Assembly (NCBI RefSeq): GCF_963169125.1
Contig: NC_084799.1
Coordinates: 104,671,143-104,735,142, forward strand
Length of the DNA stretch: 64,000 nucleotides
From: Humulus lupulus
Taxonomy: Eukaryota; Streptophyta; Magnoliopsida; Rosales; Cannabaceae
Direction: 5' to 3'
Positions 11,292-21,186 of the stretch are shown piece after piece; within the stretch, counting starts at the first letter, position 1, and each line of letters begins with the position of its first letter. Below the pieces are notes generated by a model. That model worked only from the letters and a program-made list of their open reading frames with translations, made no database searches and was not told the DNA's origin. A program made the position numbers and the translations under genes.

Positions 11292-12539
11292 GGTGTTGCC
11301 CAAAGTGAGGATAGAGATCTAGATCCTCGCTTTAGGGATTTTGAAGAAAACGTTGGACCCGTCGAGGGCCTGGAGGAGGTCCAACTCGACGAAAAAGACC
11401 CGACCAGAGTTGTAAAAGTCGGAAAAAACCTAGAACCAACCCCGAAGTACTCCAATCCAGTGCTAGTTCCCAAGCCTAACAGAAAATGGCGAACCTATGA
11501 GGATTTTACAGACCTCAATAAAGCCTGCCCAAAGGACTGCTTCCCACTCCCAAGAATCGACCAGCTGGTCCATGCTACTGCAGGACACGAGATCCTCTCG
11601 TTCATGGATGCATATTCGGGCTACAACCAGATTAGCATGCACCCCCCTGACGAGGATCACACCAGCTTTCAGACCGATACGGGCTTATACTGCTATAAAG
11701 TAATGCCCTTCAGACTGAAAAACGCAGGTGCGACTTACCAACGGCTAGTCAACCACATGTTTAAGGAGCTGATCGGAGTAAACATGGAGGTATACATGGA
11801 CGACATGCTAGTAAAGTCTAAGAAGGCAGGAGGACATGTGAGGGATTTACAAGAGTGCTTTGATGTATTGAACAAATACCAGATGAAGTTAAATCTCCTA
11901 AAATGTTCCTTCGGAGTTGGATCAGGGAAGTTTTTGGGGTTCATTGTAAATTCAAGAGGAATCGAGGCCAAACCCGACAAGATAAAAGCCCTGATCGACA
12001 TGAAGTCGCCAGAAAGGATCAAAGATGTACAAAGTTTAACCGGGAGAATCGCAGCCCTAAGTAGATTTATTTCAAAATCAACAGACAAGTGCGTCCCTTT
12101 TTTCAATCTACTTAGGGGAAATAAGAAGTTTGAATGGACAGGAGACTGCGAGCAAGCATTCCAAGCCTTGAAAGCCCATATGGCACAACCTCCCATCTTA
12201 TCAAAGCCGATCGAAGGAGAAACTTTGTTTATTTACCTAGCGATTACTGAAGTTGTTGCTAGCGCGGTACTAGTGCGAGAGGAAGAAGGCGTACAAAAAG
12301 CGGTCTACTATGTAAGAAAGAGACTGATCGGAGCAGAACTAAGATATCCACCAATTGAAAGGTTAGCATATTGCTTAATCCTGGCCTCTAGGAAGCTACA
12401 CCCTTACTTCCAAGCCCATCCTATCACAGTTTTAACTGACCAGCCCCTGCGGCAAGTCCTCCAAAAACCAGAGGCGGCTGGGCGATTATTAAAATGGGCA
12501 ATCGAACTAGGGCAGTTTAATATAACTTATTCACTGTGA
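11292..12539 (+). pseudogene. Reverse transcriptase and RT-linked RNase H of element B (N-terminal deletion)
   Basis: Same frame as gag. RT motifs are clear from about 11,460: VLVPKPNRKW, DLNKACPKD, SFMDAYSGYNQI, and the catalytic YMDDMLVKS at about 11,790-11,816. The frame passes from a KVGKNL segment straight to YSNPVLVPKP. In element F the same two points are separated by roughly 90 residues, so an in-frame deletion of about 250-280 bp removed the RT N-terminus. A VMPFRLKN change (Gly to Arg) hits a conserved loop. The C-terminal part to 12,539 (TDQPLRQVLQKPEAAGRLLK) is the degenerate RNase H linked to RT. The frame stops at TGA 12,537-12,539, probably from CGA. Confidence 0.88.
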
Positions 12540-13013
12540 GCAGCAGTAAAGGGACAAGTCTTGGCCGATCTTATTGCAGAATTCACCGAACTCCCAGACA
12601 GCGAACAGTGCAAACAGCCTAAAGCGCCTGAGCCTCAAGACAAAGCTCCTTCGTGGAAGTTATTCCCGGATGGGTCGTCCAATGAATCCCACGCTGGAGC
12701 GGGAGTGATATTGATAACGCCAGAAGGGCATCGATTTCACTGCGCCATCAGGTTCGACTTCACCGCGTCAAACAATGAAGCCGAATACGAAGCGCTCCTC
12801 GCTGGATTGAGAATGGCAAAAGATATGAGCATAAAGGTTCTTGATATTTACAGTGACTCACAGCTGGTCGTGAAGCAAGTTCTAGGAGAATATCAAGTGC
12901 GAGGTTTAAAAATGGTGGCCTATTTAAATAAAACAAAGGACCTGCTAGCCAGTTCACAAAGTACACCCTCTTGCAAATACCGCGGGATCAGAATTCAAAC
13001 GCAGATGCCTTAG
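12540..13013 (+). pseudogene. Second (archaeal-type) RNase H of element B
   Basis: Follows in the same frame after the 12,537 stop. The acidic residues of an RNase H fold are visible: D in PDGSSN, E in NNEAEYEALLAGL, D in YSDSQLV. The last Asp, in NSNADALAKL, is in another frame after a small frameshift around 12,950. Tat elements are known to carry such a second RNase H between the RT-linked RNase H and integrase; the first is degenerate and the second is thought to do the catalysis. A break before the last catalytic Asp suggests this copy is inactive. Confidence 0.82.
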
Positions 13014-14365
13014 CAAAACTTGTGAGCGCAAAAGATGCTGACACTTTGAACATTGTGCCAGTAGAAAGACTGAGTGAGCCAAGCATACAAGCGGTCGAAA
13101 CCAGTATGGAAATTCGAATGGGGGATACATGGATGGCACCTTATTTGGAGTATCTGACAACAGGTGCGCTACCAATAGATAGAAACAAAGCCAGAACTCT
13201 ACAAAGACAGGCCGCTAGGTACATACTGGTTGATGGTGTTATGTACCGAAGAGGATATTCAATGCCACTACTCAGATGCGTTACACCAGAAAAAGCTAAG
13301 GAACTCATGAAAGAGGTGCATGAAGGCTTCTGTGGGGACCACGCTGGGGGGCAGAGTTTGGCAAAGAAGATTCTAAGGCAAGGCTACTTCTGGCCAACTA
13401 TGAACGAGGATTCGATGGAGTTTGTATGAAGATGCGATACATGTCAAAGGTTCTCCAAGATTCCATGAGCAGCTCCAAACGAGTTAAAACAGATGCAAAG
13501 TCCATGGCCTTTTGCAGTATGGGGGATAGATTTGATTGGATCCCTTCCTACAGGGAAAGGCGGAGTAAAGTATGCAGTCGTGGCAGTTGATTACTTCACC
13601 AAGTGGGCCGAAGCTGAACCGCTCGCTACCATAACGACCAAGAAAGTTCTTGACTTTGTCATCAAGAACATTGTCTGCCGATATGGTTTGCCTAGAAAGA
13701 TAGTTTCAGACAACGGAACCCAATTTGACAGCGACTTATTCACCGATTTCTGCGAAATACATGGAGTTATTAAAAGCTTTTCTTCAGTTGCACATCCCCA
13801 AGCAAACGGGCAGGTCGAGGCCGTGAATAAAACTCTTAAAGACACCCTGAAGAAGAGGCTTGAAGATGCTAAGGGAGCATGGCCAGAGCATCTTCCTGAA
13901 GTCCTCTGGTCATATAGAACGTCTCACCGAACAGCGACAGGACATACCCCATTTTCCTTAGCCTACGGATATGAGGCGATGTTGCTTGTCGAATTAGATC
14001 CCCCCTCACATCGACGCCTAACATACGACCAGGACCAGAACAGCCAACTGATGATGGAGTCCCTAGACTCAATTGATGAGATACGGGAGAAAGCCCAACT
14101 CCGAGTTGCTGCGTACCAGCAAAAAGTCGCCCGGTACTTTAACTCCAAAGTTAAAGAAAGAAAATTCAACGTCGGTGACTTGGTGCTACGACGAGTTTTC
14201 TTGAATACCCGTGACCGTACTGCTGGAGTACTCGGACCTAATTGGGAAGGACCTTACCAGATTGAAGAAGTCCTTCATCCGGGCACCTACAAACTTGCAC
14301 GCCTAAACAGAGATCTCGTTCCACGTTATTGGAATGGAGAACACCTGCGCAAGTATTATCAGTGA
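12971..14365 (+). pseudogene. Integrase of element B
   Basis: Inserts the cDNA into the genome. One frame with stops at 13,427-13,429 (TGA) and about 13,468 (TGA), both in CGA-like context. Zinc-binding HHCC: HEGFCGDHAGGQ then RCDTCQRF at about 13,320-13,455. DDE core: GIDLIGSLPTGKGG, IVSDNGTQFDSD, and ANGQVEAVNKTL (about 13,520-13,830). The C-terminal GPNWEGPYQIEEV segment ends at KYYQ and a proper TGA at 14,363-14,365. After 13,493 the frame is open to the end, so the catalytic core itself is uninterrupted. Confidence 0.88.
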
Positions 14366-15060
14366 ACAATCCTTTTTAAAGGACTGGCTTGTATTAATTT
14401 TTTTTTTTTTACAAGTTTAGCAAAGAGGGTTAGCCACGTTGTATGGCTAATCGCTCGTATATGTAAGATTCTATTTTAGAATCACTCGTAAAGACATGTT
14501 TAGTCCATTTTTAATACGAGATTATAAGGGACTGTGCGCAACCAGTCATTCTTGCCAACCTTTGTAAATTTATTTTTCAAGTATTTGTTCATTACGTGCG
14601 TTGTTTTGCTGTATTACAAAGTATTACGTTTTCACCCGAGCAGGAATGTTCAACAGGTCATGGTCAAGGCAAGTGACCAAGGACCTAAAGCTCCTCGATC
14701 ACTTGGGGCGCATATAAGGTACATCGATAGCAAAGCGTACCGTGAGGTATGTAAACACACGAACAAAATGAGTGAAAGCATGCTAAGGTACTTAGAGTAT
14801 TTTTCAAAATTTATATTTTGTTAAATCAAGCCAAAGTACTATGCTAATTTCGGTCATGCGGACAAATGTTATAATAAATGAAAATGTTATAGCATCATGA
14901 TGCAATCTTTTACACCGCAAGCATCATTGCTTGGATGTAACTGTTCAAATAAAAGGAAAAGTTTGCTGCCCATGCAGCAAATTAAAAAAAAAAGATATTG
15001 TCTTTACATCGCAACCCGTGGGTTGTGTAATCAAAAGAAAGAAAAAATAATAATAAAAGC
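14366..15060 (+). other. Region between pol and antisense gene in element B
   Basis: About 700 bp with no supported gene on either strand. It holds a T run near 14,400, the PPT-like motif at 14,701-14,720, and AT-rich sequence near 15,000-15,060 where the antisense gene would end. The open frames at 14,534-14,824 and 14,897-15,196 lack any recognisable domain. Confidence 0.5.
14701..14720 (+). other. Internal PPT-like motif of element B
   Basis: ACTTGGGGCGCATATAAGGT lies about 340 bp after pol. It aligns with a better preserved motif at the same place in C (30,882-30,900) and resembles the start of B's own PPT (ACTTGGGGGGAAAA, 18,518-18,531). Confidence 0.5.
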
Positions 15061-15675
15061 TCAAGAGGCATTAGGAGCAGGAGGGTCTTTATCAACATTC
15101 TGGTTGGCAGCATCCTCAGCAACTCCTTCTTCCTCTACACCAGCAATGCTTGGGGAAGCAGGGATCCTTGTTCTTGCCTCCTCTTCAGCCAGTTGAGCAG
15201 TGCAGCGGGCCAGCTCAGCATTCCTAACATATTCCGAAAGATAACCGAAGTTGGCGCCCTGGTTGTTTTTCCAGAAGTTGTAAAAACACCGGAGCGTCGC
15301 GTTCTTGTACCTTTCCATATTCTTAGAGTTGTCAAGCTTCAGCTGCTCTACTTTGCCCTCAAGAGCAGCGATGGCCTCGTCCTTGGACTTAAGCTCCTCG
15401 CCCAGTCTCTTGCATTCGCGATATTGGACCCAGCTAGCCTCCTGATACTCATCTCTCTGCTTTATTATAGCTGCCTTCGAAGCTTCAACCTCCGATAACT
15501 TTGTCACTGCAGCATCCCTCTGCTGAACGATCGCCTCCAACTCCTTCGCATGCCTGGCTTCTGCAGTCGAAAGCTCCTCGGCTGCTTTCACCTGGTACCT
15601 CTTGATGGCCTTTGCCCGAGCCTGGTCGATAGAGGCTTGGGCACGGGTACGAGCAGCAGTTGTAGACAGCAAAGC
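15061..15675 (-). CDS. Antisense gene B, last exon (coiled coil)
   Basis: Begins after a CAG splice acceptor at phase 0. Open for about 205 codons: a long Ala/Glu/Lys/Arg-rich coiled coil, then an FYNFWKNN segment and a Glu/Pro-rich tail ending in NAS and a stop at 15,061-15,063. The last exons of C (FYHCWSHNPDADF) and F (coiled coil ending near DLAMYMI) have the same layout. Confidence 0.75.
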   Translation of the reverse strand, partial: ALLSTTAARTRAQASIDQARAKAIKRYQVKAAEELSTAEARHAKELEAIVQQRDAAVTKLSEVEASKAAIIKQRDEYQEASWVQYRECKRLGEELKSKDEAIAALEGKVEQLKLDNSKNMERYKNATLRCFYNFWKNNQGANFGYLSEYVRNAELARCTAQLAEEEARTRIPASPSIAGVEEEGVAEDAANQNVDKDPPAPNAS

Positions 15676-15751
15676 CTGTGAACAAAGGAAAAAAGTTAGA
15701 GCCTATTGCAAGGAAGGAAAGACAAAGGCCAGAGAGATGAAAAATACTTAC

Positions 15752-16172
15752 GCTAGAAATTTTGTTCAGGGTCTTGTTCAGAATTTGGTCGACCCCCATA
15801 CTCTCTGCCTCAACCATTGCATCCTTGAAGCGGTCGTTCCTCACGATGTGTGCAAGGCGGTCCTTGGCTGCTCATAAGGCGCGGTTCGAGAGTTTGGCCC
15901 CAAGAGTTTCTTCCTGCTTGTTTTGTTCCCTGGTGGTCGCAGCCGGAGGGTTGGTCGGAGCAGGAGGAGTCTCCTTCTCAGCAGGAATCAGAGCTGGGCA
16001 GAGGTTTGCCCAGTTGGCATGTCCTTGGGAGGAACCTCTGTTCGACCTTTCTTGGCAGGAGGTCCTTGGCTTGTTTCGCCGTTATGCCTCCTAGACGACT
16101 TTCGCCGAAGCTGAGGAACTTCCTCTTCCTCCTCAGCCTGGTATAGGTCGAAGACGTTGGGAGTGGTCATAT
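15752..16172 (-). CDS. Antisense gene B, third coding exon
   Basis: Starts with ATATGACCACTCC after ATATGCAG; the single G from the previous exon completes the first codon. Encodes a Glu-, Lys/Arg- then Pro-rich linker. A frameshift near 15,990 and a TGA at 15,872-15,874 break it. It ends with KISS before GTAAGT at phase 0. Confidence 0.65.
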
Positions 16173-16260
16173 CTGCATATAAGTAAACATGTGTGAATGA
16201 TAAGATAAAGGCAGATGAAAACTCTTTATCAAACGGAAAAGAAGGTCACAAAGTTAATAC

Positions 16261-16782
16261 CCGAGCTACAACTACTGGTCGCTATACTATTGACTCTATT
16301 AGTCACACACTCACTATCTGGGACGAAGAAGTCTGGCCCTAGATTTGGAGTATATGTAAAGTTGCCCTCCCCGTCAAACAAGTGACAGGGAATTGGCAAG
16401 CTATTTAAAAGCGAAATTACTGTACCGTTTTCATCGGAGGATTCCCCCAAGTCCACAATCGGCTCTTTTGCCTTTTGTTTCCCCTTGCCTTGGGGAGCAG
16501 AAGGCCCTTCTGCAGGAGGTTTTCCCGTGGGTTCCCTGATTGTAACCTCCGTCGGCCTCCTTCGTGGAGGAGACGCAGGAGGTTGCTGCTCGGGAACCCC
16601 CTCGGCAGTGGCATCGGCTACCACGGGTCCTCTTGTTTCATGGCGAGGAGCCAGGAGGCCAGAAAGCCTTAGATTTTCATCAGTGACCAGGGACTTGACG
16701 CTTTTTTCCGCGTCCGTCATCCTGGCCAGTGCATTGGACCTCAACACCATGTCTGGTGTTGGGGTTGGACGTAACCATGGGC
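16261..16782 (-). CDS. Antisense gene B, second coding exon
   Basis: Starts GCCCATGGTTACG after TTTCAG and runs open for 174 codons to a GTATTAAC donor (phase 1). Encodes a short helical part (ALARMTDAEKSVKSLV) and a long Pro/Arg/Glu-rich, probably disordered, region with an acidic VDLGESSDENG patch. Element H keeps the same acceptor and the same first codons at 63,949. Confidence 0.72.
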
Positions 16783-16863
16783 CTGAAAGACAAAGTATAA
16801 TTTGAGAAGAATGAAGGGAGACTCTTTGATTAAAAGTATCGACTAGTAAAATACAGCACTTAC

Positions 16864-17698
16864 CTCCTCAAGCGAAGGCCAGGTTGTTGCTGGTTATGTC
16901 CGGAGTAAGGAAGTACTCCTTGCTGTACTGCCCTGCGTTGGATATGTACGTGGTGTCACTCAGGAACGTCCGGTTTGTCTCCTGGTGACAAAGATGGAAG
17001 AAACCCGTCCCATGTTGTTGCGGGTTGGATTTGAGGTCAAAAAGATAATTGATCTCATGGGGGGTAGGTTCTGGCCATTTTTTAAGTTTGTATAGGATAT
17101 AGAGTGCGGCCAGCATTCTATATCCGTTTGGAGTAATTTGGAAGGGGGCGACATCGAAGTAATTAGCCACCCCCTGATAAAAAGGATGTAGAGGGAGGAT
17201 AGCCCCCACCTCTATGTGATACCGAGACCAAGCACTGTATGCACCTCCGGGGAGGTTAGCCCTTTGGTCTGCGGTAGGAATTTTAAGGGTAATCCCTGTG
17301 AGAGGAAACTTCCTGAGATAGTTAGCAACCATCCGAGGAGTCACTAGGCTGGTCGGGGAGAAATACCACTCGACATCAGGCAGATTCTGATGGTGAGGGC
17401 GGGCCCTAGCTTGGATATTAGGGTCAGGAACAGGATCGTCTCGACTGCTGGTCGAGGGAACCCTAGCCTGTGAATCAGGCTGGGCAGGAGAGCTTGGACT
17501 ATCTTTAGACTCAGGTCTTTTCTTGCCTAAAGACTTAGAACGGGCCATTTGAGGACGAGAAGGATGAGGTTTGGAGGAAAATCATGAGAAAGGAATCTCG
17601 TGAATTCGGTCGATCGGTTGTTCTTCGCCTTCGAGCAGCTGGGCGAGAAGATTGTCATTGATGGGCCGTTCACCTCCCCACAAATCTGGCATCAAAGT
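16864..17698 (-). CDS. Antisense gene B, first coding exon (Transposase_28-type domain)
   Basis: ATG at 17,692 (MPDLWGGE) lies six bases after a TTTGCAG acceptor; the same start is kept in H at 63,040. The domain spans about codons 120-270: the AWSRYHIEVGAILPLHPF, APFQITPNGYRMLA and PTPHEINYLFDLKSNP segments match the pattern of the putative gypsy-type transposon family. In-frame TGA at 17,582-17,584 and 16,868-16,870 correspond to CGA and AGA codons in H. A second ATG (MARSKS, 17,548) follows the first stop. Confidence 0.8.
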
Positions 17699-18119
17699 CT
17701 GCAAACAGAAGAATGGGGAGGTGAAGATAGAGAATTTTTAAAGGCTTTTTAGAATAACGCTGGTCGAGTATAAAAGTCAAGCTTTTATACAACAACATTC
17801 TAACACAAAGCTAAATTTTTCCACACGAACAGTTTGAGAAACGAATCAAAGGGTGAAAGTAAAAAAAATTTCAAAAAAGCTTTTTCAACTCCCCTTAGGG
17901 CGGGAAAAACCTATTTTCCAACTAGCCTAAAGATCGAACTTTTACTTCGATTTTACGTCCTAAAAGTATGATCCCAACTATCAAACTAACTCGTAACTCT
18001 TTTTACCCACAAGACATTCTACTCACAAGCATCTCAAACCAGAAGCAGATGAACTCAAACAATCAACATACAGAAGCATGCATTATGAAAATTTGAAGCA
18101 TAAGGATTCGAAAACTTAC
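17699..18119 (-). other. 5'-UTR intron of antisense gene B
   Basis: 421 bp from GTAAGTTTTC at 18,119 to TTTGCAG at 17,699. H has a donor and acceptor at the equivalent places (428 bp) and C probably likewise (491 bp). It is rich in T/C near the acceptor when read on the minus strand. Leading introns of this kind are common in plant nuclear genes. Confidence 0.68.
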
Positions 18120-18291
18120 CAAAAAGATGGTCGTGGAGATTGGTAAAGAGTCTTCGGAAATCAAGGAACTCTCGGGCTGAGTCTTGAAAATGCAGAAGAA
18201 CGGTCTCCGGAAGAAGATTGAAGCTCTGGTTTTTAGGGTTTCTAGAATGAGTAATGGCGTGCGTAAAAAGAAAAGGAAGACTTCGGAGATG

Positions 18292-18298
18292 TTATATA
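18292..18298 (-). promoter_or_regulatory. TATA box of antisense gene B
   Basis: TATATAA within ACTTATATAAC on the minus strand, 234 bp from the inner edge of the 3' LTR and about 170 bp before the first donor. H has the same box at the same distance (62,428-62,434); C has TATAAA at 36,009-36,014. Confidence 0.68.
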
Positions 18299-18450
18299 AG
18301 TTTGTCTGTGGCATTAAAAAGGTGTAATCATCAGTTTCCCTTTTTCGAAGTATGGGGAAGCGAGATAGCCGTTGAATTATTACTGGGGAACCAAAAAGTC
18401 ATGATTGGACAAGAGTAGGTTACTTTTTCCAAGAACGCACGAAGGGTTCT

Positions 18451-18457
18451 GACACGT
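18451..18457 (-). promoter_or_regulatory. Conserved ACGTGTC motif upstream of antisense TATA box (element B)
   Basis: ACGTGTC on the minus strand, about 150 bp upstream of the TATA box, inside a block (ACGTGTCAGAACCCTTCGTG) that H keeps unchanged at 62,268-62,287. An ACGT core is a typical binding site for plant bZIP factors; the role here is inferred. Confidence 0.45.
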
Positions 18458-18517
18458 ATGGCGGGGTTACCGAAGGGTCGTTCGCTCAAAAGTTTATTTA
18501 TTGCTTGTAATAAATAA

Positions 18518-18531
18518 ACTTGGGGGGAAAA
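18518..18531 (+). other. Polypurine tract of element B
   Basis: ACTTGGGGGGAAAA directly before the 3' LTR, the plus-strand primer. Confidence 0.88.
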
Positions 18532-19122
18532 TGTTATCCAAAAAATTGGCATTGATGACGTGGCAAGTGATCCCTGGACACGTGGCTGACATCTGGAGGA
18601 ACTCTGCTAGTGTATCGACCAGAAGACGAATTAGAAGCAGTAAGTGGCCCAGTCTTACCTACGACCAGTCTGGTCGATGGTTCCGCATGCAATGTAATAT
18701 TACTATAAAGATCTTTGTAAATCCCGAATTTAACTCACACAATTTCCTGGATATCCGGTTATTTAGGAGAGAATATCGGCAACAAAATCATGTAATCCCC
18801 CTTGAGCCTATAAATAGAGAAAGATAGCTCAAGGGAGGGACTTTTGGCTTTCGAATTACTTGATACTAGTATAATTCTATCTGCAATATTGGATTGTTCG
18901 TCAGAGGTTGGTGAAACTCATTGAACCCTAGTTCTTTGATCACTCCTTTGATTCTCACATCAATAATAGCCTAAGTGGACGTAGGTTATTACCAGATCCT
19001 GGGACCGAACCACTATACAATATCGTGTTCTTATTATTTTTGTCATTACGTTCTTCTGAACGCATTAATTAACATCAAGCATATTCTGACTCCGTATCAG
19101 TTGACCAAAATCTGGGTCAACA
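18532..19122 (+). repeat. Element B 3' LTR
   Basis: 591 bp, TGTTATCC to GGTCAACA, followed by the GTCAA duplication. TATA box at 18,809-18,816. Confidence 0.95.
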
Positions 19123-19127
19123 GTCAA
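19123..19127. repeat. Target-site duplication of element B, right (GTCAA)
   Basis: Second copy of the duplication at 7,711-7,715. Confidence 0.95.
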
Positions 19128-20790
19128 AATAAATTAAGTTTTGATTATTATTTTCATTTAATTAATATGATATATTTTATGAATGAAAAATTTTGATTAT
19201 AATTTAATTTATTGTTATTTTGTAGGAATTAAAGTTTCATTTTGGCATAAATAAAAGGAAAGAAGAAATAAAAAGATGAATCTGAAAATCAATTGAAAAA
19301 TGGCATTTTTGAAGCCCAAAAATAGGCCCAGAATTCGGCCCAGCAAGTTCAGCCTTTTCCCTCTCTCCCAGCACCACTTGGCGCGCTCAAGTCTCACCAC
19401 GCATCTGCCAGCCAGCCAACCTGCTCACCTCCAAGCCCAACGTCATCCTCTTTTTCCTTCAACAATTCTCCAGCAGCCCAAAACCAGGCCCATCTCCCTT
19501 CAGCAACACAACTGAAGCCCAAATGCAGTCCAACACACCTCCTTCAACCTTTCAGCACCAGCCGCCTACGTGGCAGCTTTTCATTGGCTGGAAATGGGTC
19601 AATGGACCAGCTGCCACCAGCCACCTTCAGCCCATATTTTGTGGGTATTGGGCTTTGCAACATTGCCATTTTGAGCTTTAAAGCTCATCTTTTTTGGTGT
19701 TTTTGAAAAAGGGCATTTTGACCATATACCAAAATAACTAGGTTAATATTTATAATAAGATTTGATTTTTTTCAAAATCATATTTTATTATTAATATTTC
19801 AGAATTATTTTGTAAACCCCATTTTGTTGTCTAATTTCTTTTTAGTCATTTTCTCCCTCTATAAATAGGGATTCTTTCTTCACATTTTCTATATAATTTT
19901 TAGGTAGCAAAACTCTACCAAATTTTAGTCTCATTTCTCATATATTCTCTCTATAATTTCATGAGAATGTCTAGCATAATAGGCTAACCTTCTTAGGAAG
20001 GTTAGGATGATCCTATATGCACTATGACTTTGTTTGGTATTTTTGATTCACCATGTGCTTAAAGTTGATATATTTTAGTGATTTATTTTCTTTCATATCT
20101 ACTTCTTCATCTTATTATCTATATTTATGTTTACTAATAGTATATAGATTTTGTCATGCACTTTCTATGTATTATCAAATTAGTGAAAATAATATAGATA
20201 ATATCTTTATCATTTTCTCCATCTCACTCATATATATGTACTTTTGCTAAAATCTATATAGAATTAGTCATGCTCTTTCTATATATTTTATAAATAGTAA
20301 AAGTAATATTTGTGTTAGGTTTTATGTCCAATCTTTTATTGCATTATTGCCAATGGTATAATGTCATTTTTAGATTTCTCATAAGATTTATCTCATCCTT
20401 TCATGGTAAAAGAATATTAATCACTTGAATGCATTTTTGTGAAATATATTTGTGCTTTAATGTTAAATCTTCCAAATGAATAGTTGGGATGTGAACTATC
20501 CATCTATGTAATTTTTGTGAATCAAATATCCATATAAATAAGTATGCATATTGGTGACTCTTGATCCTTCCTATTTGTTACCTATTGTTACATCACACTT
20601 TATTCTATTTTCATTTCTAATCTTTAAATTTCAAAAACAACAAAAATATCACTTGTTCTATTTTCTTCATATTATTTATCTCTAACATTTATTTATTGAT
20701 TAACTTTATTCATTTTCCTTCTTGTGGAATCGACCACCCGATCTATACTACAACCACCGCTAAGTGGAAGTCACGTTTGGGCATTAAACA
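19128..20790 (+). repeat. Element A 3' LTR, remainder
   Basis: Continues A's 3' LTR after element B and ends GGGCATTAAACA. Closely follows 1,076-2,768, with the deletion near 19,390-19,415. The TATA box is at 19,860-19,867. Confidence 0.93.
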
Positions 20791-20795
20791 AGGGC
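20791..20795. repeat. Target-site duplication of element A, right (AGGGC)
   Basis: Second copy of the duplication at 1,027-1,031. Confidence 0.93.
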
Positions 20796-21186
20796 AAAAT
20801 GGTAAAATTCCCCAATATTCCCGCCTAAGCTTCCTAACCTCAAATATATCTCCAATTATTTATTTCCATAACCCGCTAATCTAAATAACCTTCCAGTACT
20901 TAAGATACCCCTTGACTTGCCCAAAGTCAAGTATTAAGCCCCATTGTGACTTTCCTGCTAACTAGCTCCCTAGAATCGCCTCAAGTCGCATGCTGTAGAT
21001 TTAACCACATAATAATGTGGTTCTCACAATTAAATCATATAATCACATTTATATTCATATAACCATACTAGCATGCTTATCATATAATCATGCATTAAGT
21101 CAATAAATTCACGCATAAAACAATTATTCCCTCCCGACACACTAATCAAGGCCCTTAAGCCTTATTAGTGATTTTGGGTCGTTACA
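20796..21186. repeat. Element G LTR, right piece
   Basis: Continues the LTR interrupted by A and ends GGGTCGTTACA. Its reverse complement (TGTAACGACCC and on) follows the first 400 bp of solo LTR E at 55,090. Bases 21,187-21,191 (GTAGG) would be its target-site duplication, but the partner lies left of the window. Confidence 0.82.

Larger units (their letters stand above)
15061..18298 (-). pseudogene. Antisense intron-containing gene of element B (Transposase_28 type plus coiled coil)
   Basis: A gene opposite to pol, between pol and the 3' LTR. Reading on the minus strand: TATA box 18,298-18,292; 5'-UTR intron 18,119-17,699; coding exon 17,698-16,864 with ATG at 17,692; intron 16,863-16,783; exon 16,782-16,261; intron 16,260-16,173; exon 16,172-15,752; intron 15,751-15,676; last exon 15,675-15,061. 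Every intron starts GT (GTAAGT or similar) and ends AG, and the frame joins across each. The product would have an N-terminal domain of the putative gypsy-type transposon family (Pfam Transposase_28), a Pro/Ser/Lys-rich middle and a long C-terminal coiled coil. This copy is dead: TGA at 17,582-17,584, 16,868-16,870 and 15,872-15,874, and a frameshift near 15,990. Function unknown. Confidence 0.82.
7716..19122 (+). mobile_element. Element B: complete Tat-type Ty3/gypsy retrotransposon with antisense gene
   Basis: An 11,407-bp element with two 591-bp LTRs (about 16 differences by eye, near 97% identity), TG...CA ends and a perfect GTCAA duplication. Order on the plus strand: LTR, primer-binding site, gag, protease, RT with RNase H remnant, second RNase H, integrase, then a PPT-like motif, an intron-containing gene on the opposite strand, the PPT and the 3' LTR. 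gag-pro-pol appears to have been one continuous frame, now with at least eight in-frame stops, one frameshift and a deletion in RT. The dual RNase H and the antisense gene place it in the Tat lineage. Element H at the right edge is the same family. Confidence 0.93.
1032..20790 (+). mobile_element. Element A: non-autonomous Athila-like LTR retrotransposon (contains J and B)
   Basis: Two LTRs of about 1.7 kb (1,032-2,768 and 7,672-7,715 plus 19,128-20,790) bound an internal region of about 4.9 kb and carry a perfect five-base duplication (AGGGC). The primer-binding site is the Athila type, complementary to tRNA-Asp. The interior has only a short gag-like frame (4,036-4,521), long T- and A-rich leader sequence and the conserved non-coding stretch ahead of the polypurine tract. 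No protease, RT or integrase is visible, so the element must have moved using proteins from a relative. Two younger insertions interrupt it: solo LTR J at 4,964-6,439 and complete element B at 7,716-19,122. Confidence 0.9.
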
